Shown one piece after another: positions 7,624-16,352 of a stretch of 30,784 bases of DNA. The DNA is from JBIOJM01 sp044450785 (GTDB taxonomy: Bacteria; Planctomycetota; Planctomycetia; Isosphaerales; Isosphaeraceae). Under the pieces are notes generated by a model, which saw nothing but the letters and a program-made list of their open reading frames with translations, was not told the origin of the DNA and made no database searches. The number at the start of each line of letters is the position of its first letter. Position 1 is the first letter of the stretch. The stretch lies in the NCBI GenBank assembly GCA_044450785.1, contig JBIOJM010000085.1, positions 1 through 30,784 of the forward strand, read 5' to 3'. The position numbers and the translations under genes were made by a program.

Positions 7624-8289
7624 ATGAGCACCGTTCGAGCGCGAAAAACAAAACGGATCAAGCTCACCCGCTCATCCAACGGGATGCTGATGACGCCCGA
7701 GGAATTTGACGCCGTCACCGATTATGACGAGCTCTTCGTCTACGAACTGATCCATGGAGTCTTGATCGTGAGTCCCCCTCCCGGCGAATCGGAACGCGAT
7801 CCCAATGGCGAGCTTGACTATCTTCTGCGGCTCTACCGCGCGACCCACGCGCAAGGCGCGGCACTGGATAAGACTCTGAGCGAACAATACATCGCCTTGC
7901 CCGATAGCCGCCGCCGGGCCGATCGGGCGATCTGGGTCGGGCTTGGCCGGGTCCCGAATCCGCAGACCGATGTTCCCGCGATCATCGTCGAATTCGTCTC
8001 GAAGCGCAAGCGCGACCGCGTGCGGGACTACGAAGAGAAGAAACGCGAGTACCGGGCGATCGGTGTTCAGGAATACTGGATCATCGACCGCTTCGAGCGG
8101 ACGATGACGGTTTTTAGAAATACCCCGGATGGGCTTTCCGAAGTTGTTGTCAACGTCGAGGAAACCTATCGCACCCCCCTCTTGCCGGGGTTCGAGCTGC
8201 CGCTGGCCCAGTTGCTCAAGCTCGCCGATGACTGGGCCGGCTCCGCAACCCGCCGCAAGACTCGGTCGAGCCGCCAACCCAAGCAGTAA
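7624..8289 (+). CDS. Uma2-family (DUF820) putative PD-(D/E)XK nuclease
   Basis: This 221-residue protein belongs to the Uma2/DUF820 family, which has a restriction-endonuclease-like fold, is multiplied in cyanobacteria and planctomycetes, and has no firmly known role. Visible features are MTPEEFDAV near residues 20-30, ELIHGVLIVSPPP (about 44-56), DSRRRADRAIWVG (about 98-110) carrying the conserved Asp, PAIIVEFVSKRKRDRVRDY (about 119-137) with the E-x-x-S-K-like active-site strand, and KREYRAIGVQEYWIID (about 140-155). The ATG at 7624 has AAGGG upstream and starts before the conserved core. It sits between fabD and fabG, 59 bases after fabD, and has no obvious link to lipid synthesis; it is probably an inserted mobile or toxin-like gene (inference). 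Confidence 0.85.
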   Translation: MSTVRARKTKRIKLTRSSNGMLMTPEEFDAVTDYDELFVYELIHGVLIVSPPPGESERDPNGELDYLLRLYRATHAQGAALDKTLSEQYIALPDSRRRADRAIWVGLGRVPNPQTDVPAIIVEFVSKRKRDRVRDYEEKKREYRAIGVQEYWIIDRFERTMTVFRNTPDGLSEVVVNVEETYRTPLLPGFELPLAQLLKLADDWAGSATRRKTRSSRQPKQ

Positions 8290-8431
8290 GTCTCCTCGAT
8301 CTGCGATATCAGGGGCTATACGTAAATTGCGATAAATGCGAAGTTTACGCCGCGGAAGCGGTACGACAAGATCTGGAGGACTCCCCGATTGGATCGCCGA
8401 GCCAGCGCGGGTCTGGATGGCGTTTTTGGGG

Positions 8432-8461
8432 TTGATGGCGGCGAACCGCCCTGATTATAAC
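8432..8461 (+). promoter_or_regulatory. Putative promoter upstream of fabG
   Basis: TTGATG (8432-8437) and TATAAC (8456-8461) are spaced by 18 bases, about 120 bases before the fabG start. The spacer contains a small GGCGGCGAACCGCC inverted repeat that could form a hairpin or bind a regulator. A promoter here would restart transcription after the Uma2 gene. The remaining 290-base gap shows no gene. Confidence 0.45.
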
Positions 8462-8579
8462 CAAGTGCGCCTCAACCCTTACGGACTGGGGGGGTAGCTC
8501 GACCCGATACCGCTGCGACCGGTCCGGTTTGGATCCGGGTCGAAACGACCAGACTTAAATCCAACAGGATGTCTCGATC

Positions 8580-9359
8580 ATGGCTGAGGGACCGACCGGA
8601 AGTTCTGCCGGGTGTCGAGTCGATTTGACGGGTCAGGTGGCGCTGGTAACGGGCGCCTCGCGGGGCATCGGCCGGGCGATCGCGCTGAAGCTGGCCGCTT
8701 GCGGAGCGGCGATTGCCGGCGTGGCCCGCTCACTCGATGGTCTGCAATCAACACTCCAGGCCATCCGGGAAGCCGGCGGCACCGCCGACGGATACGCCGC
8801 CAACGTCGCCGAGTCGGCGGATGTCCAGCGGGTGGTCGACGAGATCGAGGCGAAATCCCAGCGGATTCATGTCCTGGTCAACAATGCGGGGGTCACTCGC
8901 GACGGCCTGATGCTCCGCATGGAGGACAGCGCCTGGCAAGAGGTCATCGACACAAACCTGAAGGGGGCGTTCCTCTTCTCACGGGCCGTAGGCGCATGTA
9001 TGATGCGCGCTCGCTATGGACGGATCATCAATATCAGCAGCGTCGCGGGGTTGATGGGCAATCCGGGCCAGGCCAACTACGCGGCCAGCAAGGCCGGTGT
9101 CATCGGCTTCAGCAAGACGGTGGCCCGCGAGCTCGCGTCGCGCGGCATCACCGTCAACGTCGTCGCCCCTGGCTTTATCACGACCGACATGACCAATGTC
9201 CTGCCTGAGAAGATCAAAACCGAGGTCAAGGAGCGCATTCCCGTACGCCGGTTCGGAACGCCGGAAGACATCGCCGATCTGGTCTGCTATCTTGCCAGCC
9301 CGAGCGCAAGCTACGTAACCGGGCAGGTGATTGCCGTCGATGGCGGACTGACAGCCTGA
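8580..9359 (+). CDS. fabG: 3-oxoacyl-[ACP] reductase FabG
   Basis: FabG reduces beta-ketoacyl-ACP to beta-hydroxyacyl-ACP with NADPH in each elongation cycle. The 259-residue protein is a classical short-chain dehydrogenase: nucleotide-binding TGASRGIG (24-31), NNAG (101-104), the structural Asn in DTNLKG (N126), and the catalytic triad S154 (NISSVAG), Y167 and K171 (YAASK). The PGFITTDMT segment and C-terminal YVTGQVIAVDGG are also typical. The N-terminus carries about 15 extra residues before the usual start; an alternative start is not obvious, and the ATG at 8580 is the first in frame. Position next to acpP and fabF separates it from the many unrelated SDRs. Confidence 0.95.
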   Translation: MAEGPTGSSAGCRVDLTGQVALVTGASRGIGRAIALKLAACGAAIAGVARSLDGLQSTLQAIREAGGTADGYAANVAESADVQRVVDEIEAKSQRIHVLVNNAGVTRDGLMLRMEDSAWQEVIDTNLKGAFLFSRAVGACMMRARYGRIINISSVAGLMGNPGQANYAASKAGVIGFSKTVARELASRGITVNVVAPGFITTDMTNVLPEKIKTEVKERIPVRRFGTPEDIADLVCYLASPSASYVTGQVIAVDGGLTA

Positions 9360-9476
9360 ATGGACATTTACGGCGAGGGATGCTAAGTTGAGTCGTGCTT
9401 TGGAGGATCGCGGCCCGTGGGATTGTCGCCGCGGTCATCCGGCCGCTTCGTATTCTTTCTAGGCAGGCAAGTAGAC

Positions 9477-9483
9477 GAGGAGG
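9477..9483 (+). promoter_or_regulatory. Shine-Dalgarno sequence setting the GTG start of acpP
   Basis: GAGGAGG ends seven bases before the GTG at 9491. It marks that GTG, rather than the upstream in-frame TTG at 9395, as the true start of acyl carrier protein. Confidence 0.8.
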
Positions 9484-9490
9484 TTCGCCC

Positions 9491-9730
<240 letters not shown>

Positions 9731-9820
9731 TCAGCCTTGGTTTCAGCGCAAACCTGGGAAGAAACGAGGCTCAAGCGCTCCTCATCAACCATTGACGGTG
9801 TCAAAACAATCAGCAGGATC

Positions 9821-11086
9821 ATGGGACATCCTCGCCGGGTCGTGATCACCGGCATGGGAGTGGTTACGTCGCTGGGTGACCGCCTCGAGCCGTTTTGGTC
9901 GGCTCTTTGCGAAGGCCGGAGCGGTGTGGGTCCGCTCACGCTTTTCGACACGTCCGAGTTCAAGGTCAAGTTCGGCGGTCAGGTCCACGATTGGGACCCG
10001 GTCGCCCGGTTCGGCGTCAAGGAAGCGCGCCACCTCGATCGATTTTCACAGTTCGCCCTGGCCGCCGCGATCGCGGCGGTCGAGGATGCCGGGGTCGATC
10101 TCTCCACTCTGCCGGCCGAGCAGTGCGGCGTGATCATCGGGTCGGGGATCGGCGGACTCAACGAGTTCGAGACCCAGCACACCACGATGATGCAGAAAGG
10201 GCCGTCGCGGATCAGCCCGTTCGTCATCCCCAAGCTGATGGTCAATGCGGCCAGCGGCCAGGTCTCGATCCGCTGGGGCTTGAAGGGCCCGTGCTCCGCG
10301 GTGGCCACCGCCTGCGCCTCCGCCGCCAACGCAATCGGCGACGCCTTCCGGCTGATCCAGGCCGGTGACGCCGATCTGATGGTCTCAGGCGGCAGTGAGG
10401 CGGCGATCACGCACATGGGACTGGGCGGGTTCGCCGCCATGAGGGCGCTGTCCACCCGCAACGACGATCCCCAGCGCGCCAGCCGCCCGTTCGACCGCGA
10501 CCGCGACGGCTTCATCCTCGCCGAAGGCGCCGGCGTATTGATCCTCGAGGCCGAGGACCTCGCCCGCCGCCGCGGCGCGCGCATCTACGCCGAGCTCCTG
10601 GGTTACGGCATGTCGGCCGACGGCTGGCATATCACCGCGCCCGACGAGGAAGGCCGCGGGGCGGCCCGAGCCATGAACCACTGCCTCGAGGACGCCCGCC
10701 TGCCCCCTGATGCCGTGCATTACATCAACGCCCACGGGACCAGCACCCCACTGGGCGACCTGGCCGAGACCCGCGCCATGAAGCACGTCTTCGGCGCCCA
10801 CGCCCACCGGATCCAGATCTCCAGCACCAAGAGCCAGCTCGGCCATCTCCTGGGTGCCTCCGGCGGCGTCGAGCTGATCATCTCGGCCCTCGCCATTCAC
10901 ACCGGCCTCCTCCCACCCACGATCAACCTCGACCATCCCGGCGAAGGGTGCGACCTCGACTATATCCCCAACGTCGCCCGCGAACACCGCGTCGACACCG
11001 TCATGTCCAACAGCTTCGGCTTCGGCGGCCATAACGCGAGCCTCTTGATCAGCCGCTACTCCCATTCGCAAAAAGCCTACGAATGA
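9821..11086 (+). CDS. fabF: Beta-ketoacyl-ACP synthase II (FabF/KAS II)
   Basis: FabF condenses malonyl-ACP with acyl-ACP in chain elongation. The 421-residue protein has the thiolase-fold catalytic set: C165 in VATACASA, H305 in INAHGTSTPLGD, and H342 in TKSQLGHLLGASGGVE. The N-terminal RRVVITGMGVVTSLG and C-terminal SNSFGFGGHNASL are diagnostic of KAS I/II. The ATG at 9821 is chosen because it yields the standard N-terminus and has AGGA upstream; the frame stays open 28 codons further upstream. Its TGA overlaps the next gene's ATG (ATGA at 11083-11086), implying translational coupling to the TPR/zinc protein. Confidence 0.96.
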   Translation: MGHPRRVVITGMGVVTSLGDRLEPFWSALCEGRSGVGPLTLFDTSEFKVKFGGQVHDWDPVARFGVKEARHLDRFSQFALAAAIAAVEDAGVDLSTLPAEQCGVIIGSGIGGLNEFETQHTTMMQKGPSRISPFVIPKLMVNAASGQVSIRWGLKGPCSAVATACASAANAIGDAFRLIQAGDADLMVSGGSEAAITHMGLGGFAAMRALSTRNDDPQRASRPFDRDRDGFILAEGAGVLILEAEDLARRRGARIYAELLGYGMSADGWHITAPDEEGRGAARAMNHCLEDARLPPDAVHYINAHGTSTPLGDLAETRAMKHVFGAHAHRIQISSTKSQLGHLLGASGGVELIISALAIHTGLLPPTINLDHPGEGCDLDYIPNVAREHRVDTVMSNSFGFGGHNASLLISRYSHSQKAYE

Positions 11087-12552
11087 ACCTACCTGATTGG
11101 CGAGGCTTCGCCCTCGAGGAGGGAGTTCTTCCCGATTCGATCTCGGAAGGGAGCCGCCTCGTCCTCTGGATACCTGCTGACCGCGACGGGAACTTCCAGT
11201 ACTGGGAGCGAGTCGGCAACGTCGCCCACGCGGAGATCACGCTTGAAGACGGCCTCAGTGCGACCGCGGCAACCTCAATTCGAGCCAGGCAGCTCAAGAG
11301 GCGCAGCGTAGGCCAGCTCTTGCGGCGGTTGCGCGAGCCCAAGGGAAACCGAGAGTTTTTGCTCCCGGGCGGCGCATCCTGCCAGCAATGCGGAGAAAGA
11401 CGCACGGATCTGATGCTGGTCTGGACCGAAGACAAGGACAGCCTGCTCGATCTCGCGCGAGTCCAGTCGCACTGGCCGGAGGCGAAGCGGTTCCAGCAAC
11501 TCGGACGGAACCTCTTTCTCGTCTCCGGAGTGGAAGTGAAAGTCGCCAGAGGCGACGTGGGACGAGAGCAAGAACCTCCGCCACAACCATTGGGCAGTCC
11601 GCGTGAGCAGGCCGAGCAATTGCTGGCCGCCGCACGCCAGACCGGCGACCGCGCCCAGGAAGCGTCGGCGCTCGCCGACCTGGGTGTGACCCTCCTCGGC
11701 GAGGGCAATGCCCAGAACGCAATCACGACTCTCGAAACCGCGCTCGATCTCAGTCGCACGCTTGGGGATCGTGCCAGGGAAAGTGACATCATCGGTAACC
11801 TGGGAATGGCCGCGCTGGCCGTTGGCCAGCCGATGCGCGCCCGAGACATGTTCGAACATGAACTCGCCTATGCCCGCTCGACCGGCGATCGCTTCGCCGA
11901 AAAACTGGCGCTCGAACGCATGGGAATGGCCGCTGGGAACCTGCGCGACTTCACGCGCTCCATCGCCTTTTTTGAACAGGCGTTGTCTCTGGCGCGCCAG
12001 GTCGGCGATCGGCAGCAACAGGCGAACCTGCTCTGGCAGCAGGGAATCCAGCATGCCGAGCTCGGCCAGCGCGACCTCGCCATCGCCAGGGCCGAAGAGG
12101 CGGTCACCCTCTTCAAATTCATGGGAAGGCCCCAGGCCGGCTGGTACGGAGCCCACTTGCAGAAATTCCGCATGGGCATCTTCGACGAGTTGTCGGGGGC
12201 GACCCCCGCGGGGGGCAGCCCCAAAGGTTCGCCGCTCGACTACCTGGGGGGGTCGATCGTCGCAAGCGTCATGGCGAGCCAACCGAGCGAGGGACCGCAG
12301 GCCGCCAAGAAGACAGGGGGGCCCGGCTTGCTCCGCATGGCCATGTCGGCCACCAAGGCGATGGCCGGCTTCATCGGCTCGGGATTGAAAACCACACCGG
12401 TCGAGGTTCAGCGAAAACGACAGGAGACCTGCGCGGCATGCGAGCACCACACCGGCATGCGCTGCAAGATCTGCGGCTGTTTCACCAACGTGAAGAGCCG
12501 CATGCTCCACGAAGATTGCCCGATCGGCAAGTGGCCGGAGATTCACCCATGA
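11083..12552 (+). CDS. TPR protein with two cysteine (probable zinc) clusters
   Basis: The function of this 489-residue protein is not known. An N-terminal domain (about 1-165) includes SCQQCGE (C100, C103). Residues about 175-345 are 40-residue TPRs of the type GDRAxExxxLxNLG...A, a protein-binding solenoid. A Gly/Pro/Ser-rich linker follows. The C-terminus carries C450-x2-C453, C461-x2-C464-G-C466 and C479-P-x-G-K-W, a compact CxxC...CxxCGC...CP-GKW cluster that looks like a zinc-binding or iron-sulfur site and recurs in several uncharacterised bacterial and phage proteins. No signal peptide is seen. It overlaps fabF upstream and moeB downstream by ATGA, so the three are probably co-translated. 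A link to sulfur transfer or cofactor handling is only a guess from the MoeB neighbour. Confidence 0.75.
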   Translation: MNLPDWRGFALEEGVLPDSISEGSRLVLWIPADRDGNFQYWERVGNVAHAEITLEDGLSATAATSIRARQLKRRSVGQLLRRLREPKGNREFLLPGGASCQQCGERRTDLMLVWTEDKDSLLDLARVQSHWPEAKRFQQLGRNLFLVSGVEVKVARGDVGREQEPPPQPLGSPREQAEQLLAAARQTGDRAQEASALADLGVTLLGEGNAQNAITTLETALDLSRTLGDRARESDIIGNLGMAALAVGQPMRARDMFEHELAYARSTGDRFAEKLALERMGMAAGNLRDFTRSIAFFEQALSLARQVGDRQQQANLLWQQGIQHAELGQRDLAIARAEEAVTLFKFMGRPQAGWYGAHLQKFRMGIFDELSGATPAGGSPKGSPLDYLGGSIVASVMASQPSEGPQAAKKTGGPGLLRMAMSATKAMAGFIGSGLKTTPVEVQRKRQETCAACEHHTGMRCKICGCFTNVKSRMLHEDCPIGKWPEIHP

Positions 12553-13727
12553 TCATTCCCGACTTGCTGGGCGACCGCGTCGCGTCAGTCGCATTGACGC
12601 CATCGGAAATCCAACGCTACGCCCGTCACCTGATCATGCCCGAAGTGGCGATGCAGGGGCAAAAGCGGCTCAAGGCCGCCAAGGTGCTCTGCATCGGTAC
12701 GGGAGGCCTGGGCTCACCGCTGGCATTGTACCTGGCCGCGGCGGGCGTGGGCACGCTCGGCCTCGCCGACTTCGACGTCGTCGACGTCTCCAACCTCCAT
12801 CGCCAGATCATCCACTTCACGAGCGACGTCGGCCGCTCCAAGATCGCCAGCGCCGAGGAAAAGCTCAAAGCGATCAACCCCGACCTGAACATCGTCGGTC
12901 ACGAAGGCGCCGTCGATAGCTCGAACGCGCTCGATCTGTTCGCCGGCTATGACGTCGTGGTCGACGGCACCGACAACTTTCCCACCCGCTACCTGGTCAA
13001 CGACGCCTGCGTCCTGCTCGGCAAGCCCAACGTCTACGGCTCGATCTTTCGGTTCGACGGTCAGGCGACCGTCTTCTTCCCGCCGCATGGACCCTGCTAT
13101 CGTTGCCTCTACCCGGAACCACCCCCCCCAGACCTCGTGCCGAATTGCGCCGAGGGGGGTGTGCTGGGCATCCTGCCGGGCCTGATCGGCGTGATCCAGG
13201 CGACCGAGACGGTCAAGCTCATCCTGGGCGCCGGCAGTCCGCTCTACGGCCGGCTCTTGCTCTACGACGCGCTCGAGATGACCTTCCGCGAGATGAAGGT
13301 CCGCGCAAATCCGCAGTGCCCAATCTGTGGACCGAACCCGACGATCCGCGGGCTGATCGACTACCAAGAGTTCTGCGGCGTCCACCACGCGGAGCCGGCC
13401 CCGGCGGCGGGGGAGGAGATTACCCCCCTCGAGCTCAAGGCGCTCCTCGAAGAGGGGCAGTGCCCGCTCATCCTCGACGTGCGAAACCCCGAGGAGATCG
13501 CCATCTGCCGGATCCTCGGTTCGACCGTCATCCCCTTACCCGAGCTGCCCAACCGCCTGGGCGAGCTGAAGTCCACGGCCTCGATCGTCGTGCACTGCAA
13601 GAGCGGCGCCCGCAGCGCCCAGGCCATCAAACTGCTCCAGGCCGCCGGGTTCTCGCACCTCAAGAACCTCAAGGGAGGGATCCTCGGCTGGATCAAGGAA
13701 GTCGATCCCAGCCTGCCCACCTACTAG
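12549..13727 (+). CDS. moeB: MoeB/ThiF-type adenylyltransferase fused to rhodanese domain
   Basis: This 392-residue E1-like enzyme adenylates the C-terminal glycine of a ubiquitin-like sulfur carrier (MoaD, ThiS or similar) and, through its rhodanese domain, can sulfurate it. The ThiF domain (about 17-270) shows GTGGLGSP (50-57), the DFDVVDVSNLHRQ nucleotide/Mg segment (74-86), C183-x2-C186 and C257-x2-C260 zinc pairs, and C200 in PNCAEGGVLG. The rhodanese domain (about 290-390) has LDVRNPEE and the active loop HCKSGARS with C350. This architecture matches MoeZ/MoeBR and eukaryotic Uba4/MOCS3, so the exact carrier (molybdopterin, thiamine, cysteine or tRNA thiolation) cannot be settled here. 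No carrier gene is in the window. Its ATG overlaps the preceding TGA. Confidence 0.93.
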   Translation: MIIPDLLGDRVASVALTPSEIQRYARHLIMPEVAMQGQKRLKAAKVLCIGTGGLGSPLALYLAAAGVGTLGLADFDVVDVSNLHRQIIHFTSDVGRSKIASAEEKLKAINPDLNIVGHEGAVDSSNALDLFAGYDVVVDGTDNFPTRYLVNDACVLLGKPNVYGSIFRFDGQATVFFPPHGPCYRCLYPEPPPPDLVPNCAEGGVLGILPGLIGVIQATETVKLILGAGSPLYGRLLLYDALEMTFREMKVRANPQCPICGPNPTIRGLIDYQEFCGVHHAEPAPAAGEEITPLELKALLEEGQCPLILDVRNPEEIAICRILGSTVIPLPELPNRLGELKSTASIVVHCKSGARSAQAIKLLQAAGFSHLKNLKGGILGWIKEVDPSLPTY

Positions 13728-13976
13728 CTTCTGAACCGACTATTCCTCACATTTCCATACCCAGCCATCGAAGTTGAAGATCCGTAAATGCCGAGATCGA
13801 TACTTAACCCGTAATTCCGCTTCGGGCCATTCGCCTCTCCACGTCTTCGAGTGGCCGCGTCCTTTGGAAAGGGAATGTGCCGGTCGTGCCGATCAGGTAG
13901 AACGCCCGGCTGCGGATGGCCTGTCGGGATCGCGATTGGGAGGGTTAGGCTGACTTTCCTCGTGGGAAGGATTCCC

Positions 13977-14816
13977 ATGGTTGCGCTCGATTCCAGATGG
14001 CCCAGACGAGCGATCGGAGTGCATCTGCTCGTGGTGGGTGTGGCTGGCTGGCAATTAGCCGGCGAGCACTCGTGGCTGATCTTCGCGCTCTGGGCGGTGA
14101 TTTCGGGTGTAAGCCTTTTTGTGCTCACAGGGCTGGTTCACGAGGCCAGTCATCGGCTTCTGACCAGGTCGGTCTGGCTCAATGAGCTGGCAGGGAACCT
14201 GGCCGGCTGGATGGTGCTGACACCACTCTCGGCCTACCGTGCGTTCCACCTGAAGCACCACCAGAGCACTAACCGTGAGGGCGACCCGAACGCCCCGCTC
14301 AACTCGCGCTGGATGCTTGGGCTGGGGGCGATCGTGTACGCGGCCCTGATTCACCGCCATGCGTGGAGGAACTTGCGTGGGAGGCGCCTGGGGCGCTACG
14401 TTTTCGAGATGGCGGGCATGACCGTATTCCTGGCGGCGCTCGCTCTGCTGCTGCCGCGGGCCGTCCGCGAGCGCGCCTGGCTCCTGCCCATCGCCGTCGT
14501 GGCGCTCCTGCAAAACATCCGGATCGTCACCGAGCACCTCGACCGCCCATCGGGCCGGCATCGCGACACCTGGCAGCTCGTCCTGCCGGGCTGGCTAAGC
14601 CGCTGGCTTCTGCACTACGACCATCATCTCGAGCATCACTTGCGTCCCGGCTTGCAGTGGCACGAACTGCCCCGCTACCGGGCCGAACTGATCGCGTCCG
14701 CGCCGGAGCTGGGCGTTTCTCGTGTCACCCTCTGGCAATACGCACGCAATGTCTTGCTCCGGCGGTGCCCCCCCTCCGAACCGGCCACAATACTGCCGGC
14801 AGGGAATTTGATATGA
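13977..14816 (+). CDS. Fatty-acid desaturase-family membrane di-iron enzyme
   Basis: This is an integral membrane di-iron desaturase or hydroxylase of 279 residues. The three histidine boxes are clear: HEASH (H55-H59), HLKHH (H91, H94, H95) and HxLEHH within HYDHHLEHH (H217, H220, H221). Hydrophobic stretches lie at about 14-52, 113-125 and 145-182. The substrate could be an acyl lipid or a carotenoid/sterol-like lipid; the family does not decide. The ATG at 13977 is chosen for GGAAGG upstream and because boxes and spans follow it normally; the frame is open to 13851. The stop overlaps the next ATG (ATGA at 14813), coupling it to an acyltransferase, so the pair may modify the same lipid or glycolipid. 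The 249 bases before it (13728-13976) show no gene. Confidence 0.88.
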   Translation: MVALDSRWPRRAIGVHLLVVGVAGWQLAGEHSWLIFALWAVISGVSLFVLTGLVHEASHRLLTRSVWLNELAGNLAGWMVLTPLSAYRAFHLKHHQSTNREGDPNAPLNSRWMLGLGAIVYAALIHRHAWRNLRGRRLGRYVFEMAGMTVFLAALALLLPRAVRERAWLLPIAVVALLQNIRIVTEHLDRPSGRHRDTWQLVLPGWLSRWLLHYDHHLEHHLRPGLQWHELPRYRAELIASAPELGVSRVTLWQYARNVLLRRCPPSEPATILPAGNLI

Positions 14817-16264
14817 GAAACAACGCGCAAATCCCGCGCCGAACACGATTGAACCGGCCCTCCACCGGTCGTTCAACACCCGTTCCGACATCGGGTGACG
14901 CGACAACACAAGACGTCAACCCGGGCCGATACCCCCGGCTCCGTGCCGATGCCCCGGACGGGGCGACCGGACCTCCGCGGTCTCCTGGGCCGAGGTATCA
15001 CGGGCTGGACGCCCTGCGCGCGGTCACGATGGTTCTGGTCGTCGTTTTGCACGTCGCGTTGGCTTACGCCGTGGTGCCGATCCCGAACCTGATCTGGGTC
15101 GTGCACGACCCGGCCAAGCAGTGGGCCTTCGATTTACTCTGCTGGTGGACGCTGGGCATCTCCTCTCCCTTCTACCTGATGAGCGGATTCTTCGCCGCCG
15201 GGCTGTGCGAGGCAAAGGGGTTGCGCGCCTTCGTCGCGAACCGTGCCGGGAAGATCGTCGGGCCGTTCTTGGCCGCGGGCCTGACGATCCTGCCGGCGAC
15301 CTTCCTCGTCTGGCTCGCCGGCTGGCTCATCTCGGGGCAGTGCACATCGAGAGAATTCCTTCGAATGAAGTTCCACTCGCAGGGATACCAGCGCAACCTC
15401 TACGGGCCGGCGCACCTTTGGTCGCTCGAATACCTGGCCGTGATGCTGGCGGCGTTCTGGATCGTCGTGGGGCTGCGCCGGCTCCTGCCGCGGCGATCGC
15501 CTGGGCCGGGAGCAGGGCCGGGAGCAGGGCCGGGATGGCTGCCCCTCCGGCTGCTGTCCCCCTGGAGGCCAGTGCTGCTTGCCTTGCCCACGACCCTGAT
15601 CCTCTGGGCAGGGCACCGCCTCATCGGGCTCGACGCCATGATGGACCGGCTGAACTCGTTCGTTCCGGAGCCGTTCCGGCTCTTGCACAACTCGGTCTTC
15701 TTTGTGGTCGGTGTGTACCTGCATCGGTTGCGCCACGACCTCGCTCGCTTCGCCGCCCACCGCTGGACCTACCTGGCGCTCTCAGTCCCCGTGTTCGCCT
15801 GCCGGGCATTGCTGATCCACCGCGACCTGGCGCGGCCCTTGGATGGTCCGGCTGCCCTGACGCTGGCGGCCTCAGGTGCCTTGTTCGCCTGGTTGATCAC
15901 CTTCGGGCTCCTTGGTTTGGCCCTGGGGTCGTTCGACCGTCCCCGGCCGGCGTTCCGCTACTTCGCAGACAGCTCCTACTGGGTCTACTTGTGTCATCTC
16001 CCGATCGTCGGGTTGCTTCAGGTGGACTTGCTCCCGGTGCCGGCGCCCGCCCCACTGAAGTTCTTGATTGTTCTGGTCGTCACCATGGCCCTCTGCCTGG
16101 CGAGTTATCAGGTCATGGTCCGCCACACGTTTCTCGGCGTTTGGCTGCACGGCCGGCGCGACCGCGCACCTGCCGTGGCTCACGATCCCTCACGTTTACA
16201 AACACCTCACTCCTCGCTCGCTCACGACGTGGCGGGCCGCTCGTACGGAGTGCCCGGGCCCTGA
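14813..16264 (+). CDS. Acyltransferase-3/OpgC-like multi-span membrane protein
   Basis: The 483-residue protein has a disordered, Arg/Pro-rich N-terminal tail of about 65 residues, then about ten hydrophobic spans. The first span region begins YHGLDALRAVTMVLVVVLH, the usual opening of the acyltransferase-3 family, with the Arg and the span-1 His (VVVLH) expected for activity. Relatives O-acylate or succinylate cell-envelope glycans; OpgC is the closest type I recall. A Gly/Pro insert (GPGAGPGAGPG) comes from a 12-bp tandem DNA repeat. The C-terminal 35 residues look disordered. Translation is coupled to the desaturase by the ATGA overlap at 14813-14816. Substrate is unknown. Confidence 0.82.
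   Translation: MRNNAQIPRRTRLNRPSTGRSTPVPTSGDATTQDVNPGRYPRLRADAPDGATGPPRSPGPRYHGLDALRAVTMVLVVVLHVALAYAVVPIPNLIWVVHDPAKQWAFDLLCWWTLGISSPFYLMSGFFAAGLCEAKGLRAFVANRAGKIVGPFLAAGLTILPATFLVWLAGWLISGQCTSREFLRMKFHSQGYQRNLYGPAHLWSLEYLAVMLAAFWIVVGLRRLLPRRSPGPGAGPGAGPGWLPLRLLSPWRPVLLALPTTLILWAGHRLIGLDAMMDRLNSFVPEPFRLLHNSVFFVVGVYLHRLRHDLARFAAHRWTYLALSVPVFACRALLIHRDLARPLDGPAALTLAASGALFAWLITFGLLGLALGSFDRPRPAFRYFADSSYWVYLCHLPIVGLLQVDLLPVPAPAPLKFLIVLVVTMALCLASYQVMVRHTFLGVWLHGRRDRAPAVAHDPSRLQTPHSSLAHDVAGRSYGVPGP
15503..15535 (+). repeat. 12-bp short tandem repeat inside the acyltransferase gene
   Basis: GGGCCGGGAGCA is repeated 2.75 times (15503-15514, 15515-15526, 15527-15535). It encodes a Pro-Gly-Ala-Gly linker in a cytoplasmic or periplasmic loop. 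Unit gain or loss would be in frame (12 bases), so the loop length may vary between strains. Confidence 0.7.
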
Positions 16265-16352
16265 GAAGTTCGCCGGGCAGCGGAAAATGCGCCGAGCGGG
16301 CGCAAGTGGACGAAGTTCCAGAGACGGACGAGTCATGAAAAGAGGCGAACTC

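Noticed and set aside
11275..12546. A 423-codon minus-strand frame opposite the TPR/zinc protein
   Set aside because: The plus strand has TPRs, Cys clusters and ATGA overlaps on both sides; the minus frame has no such support.
15503..15535. Short direct repeats considered as a CRISPR array
   Set aside because: The 12-bp units are contiguous with no spacers and lie inside a coding frame.
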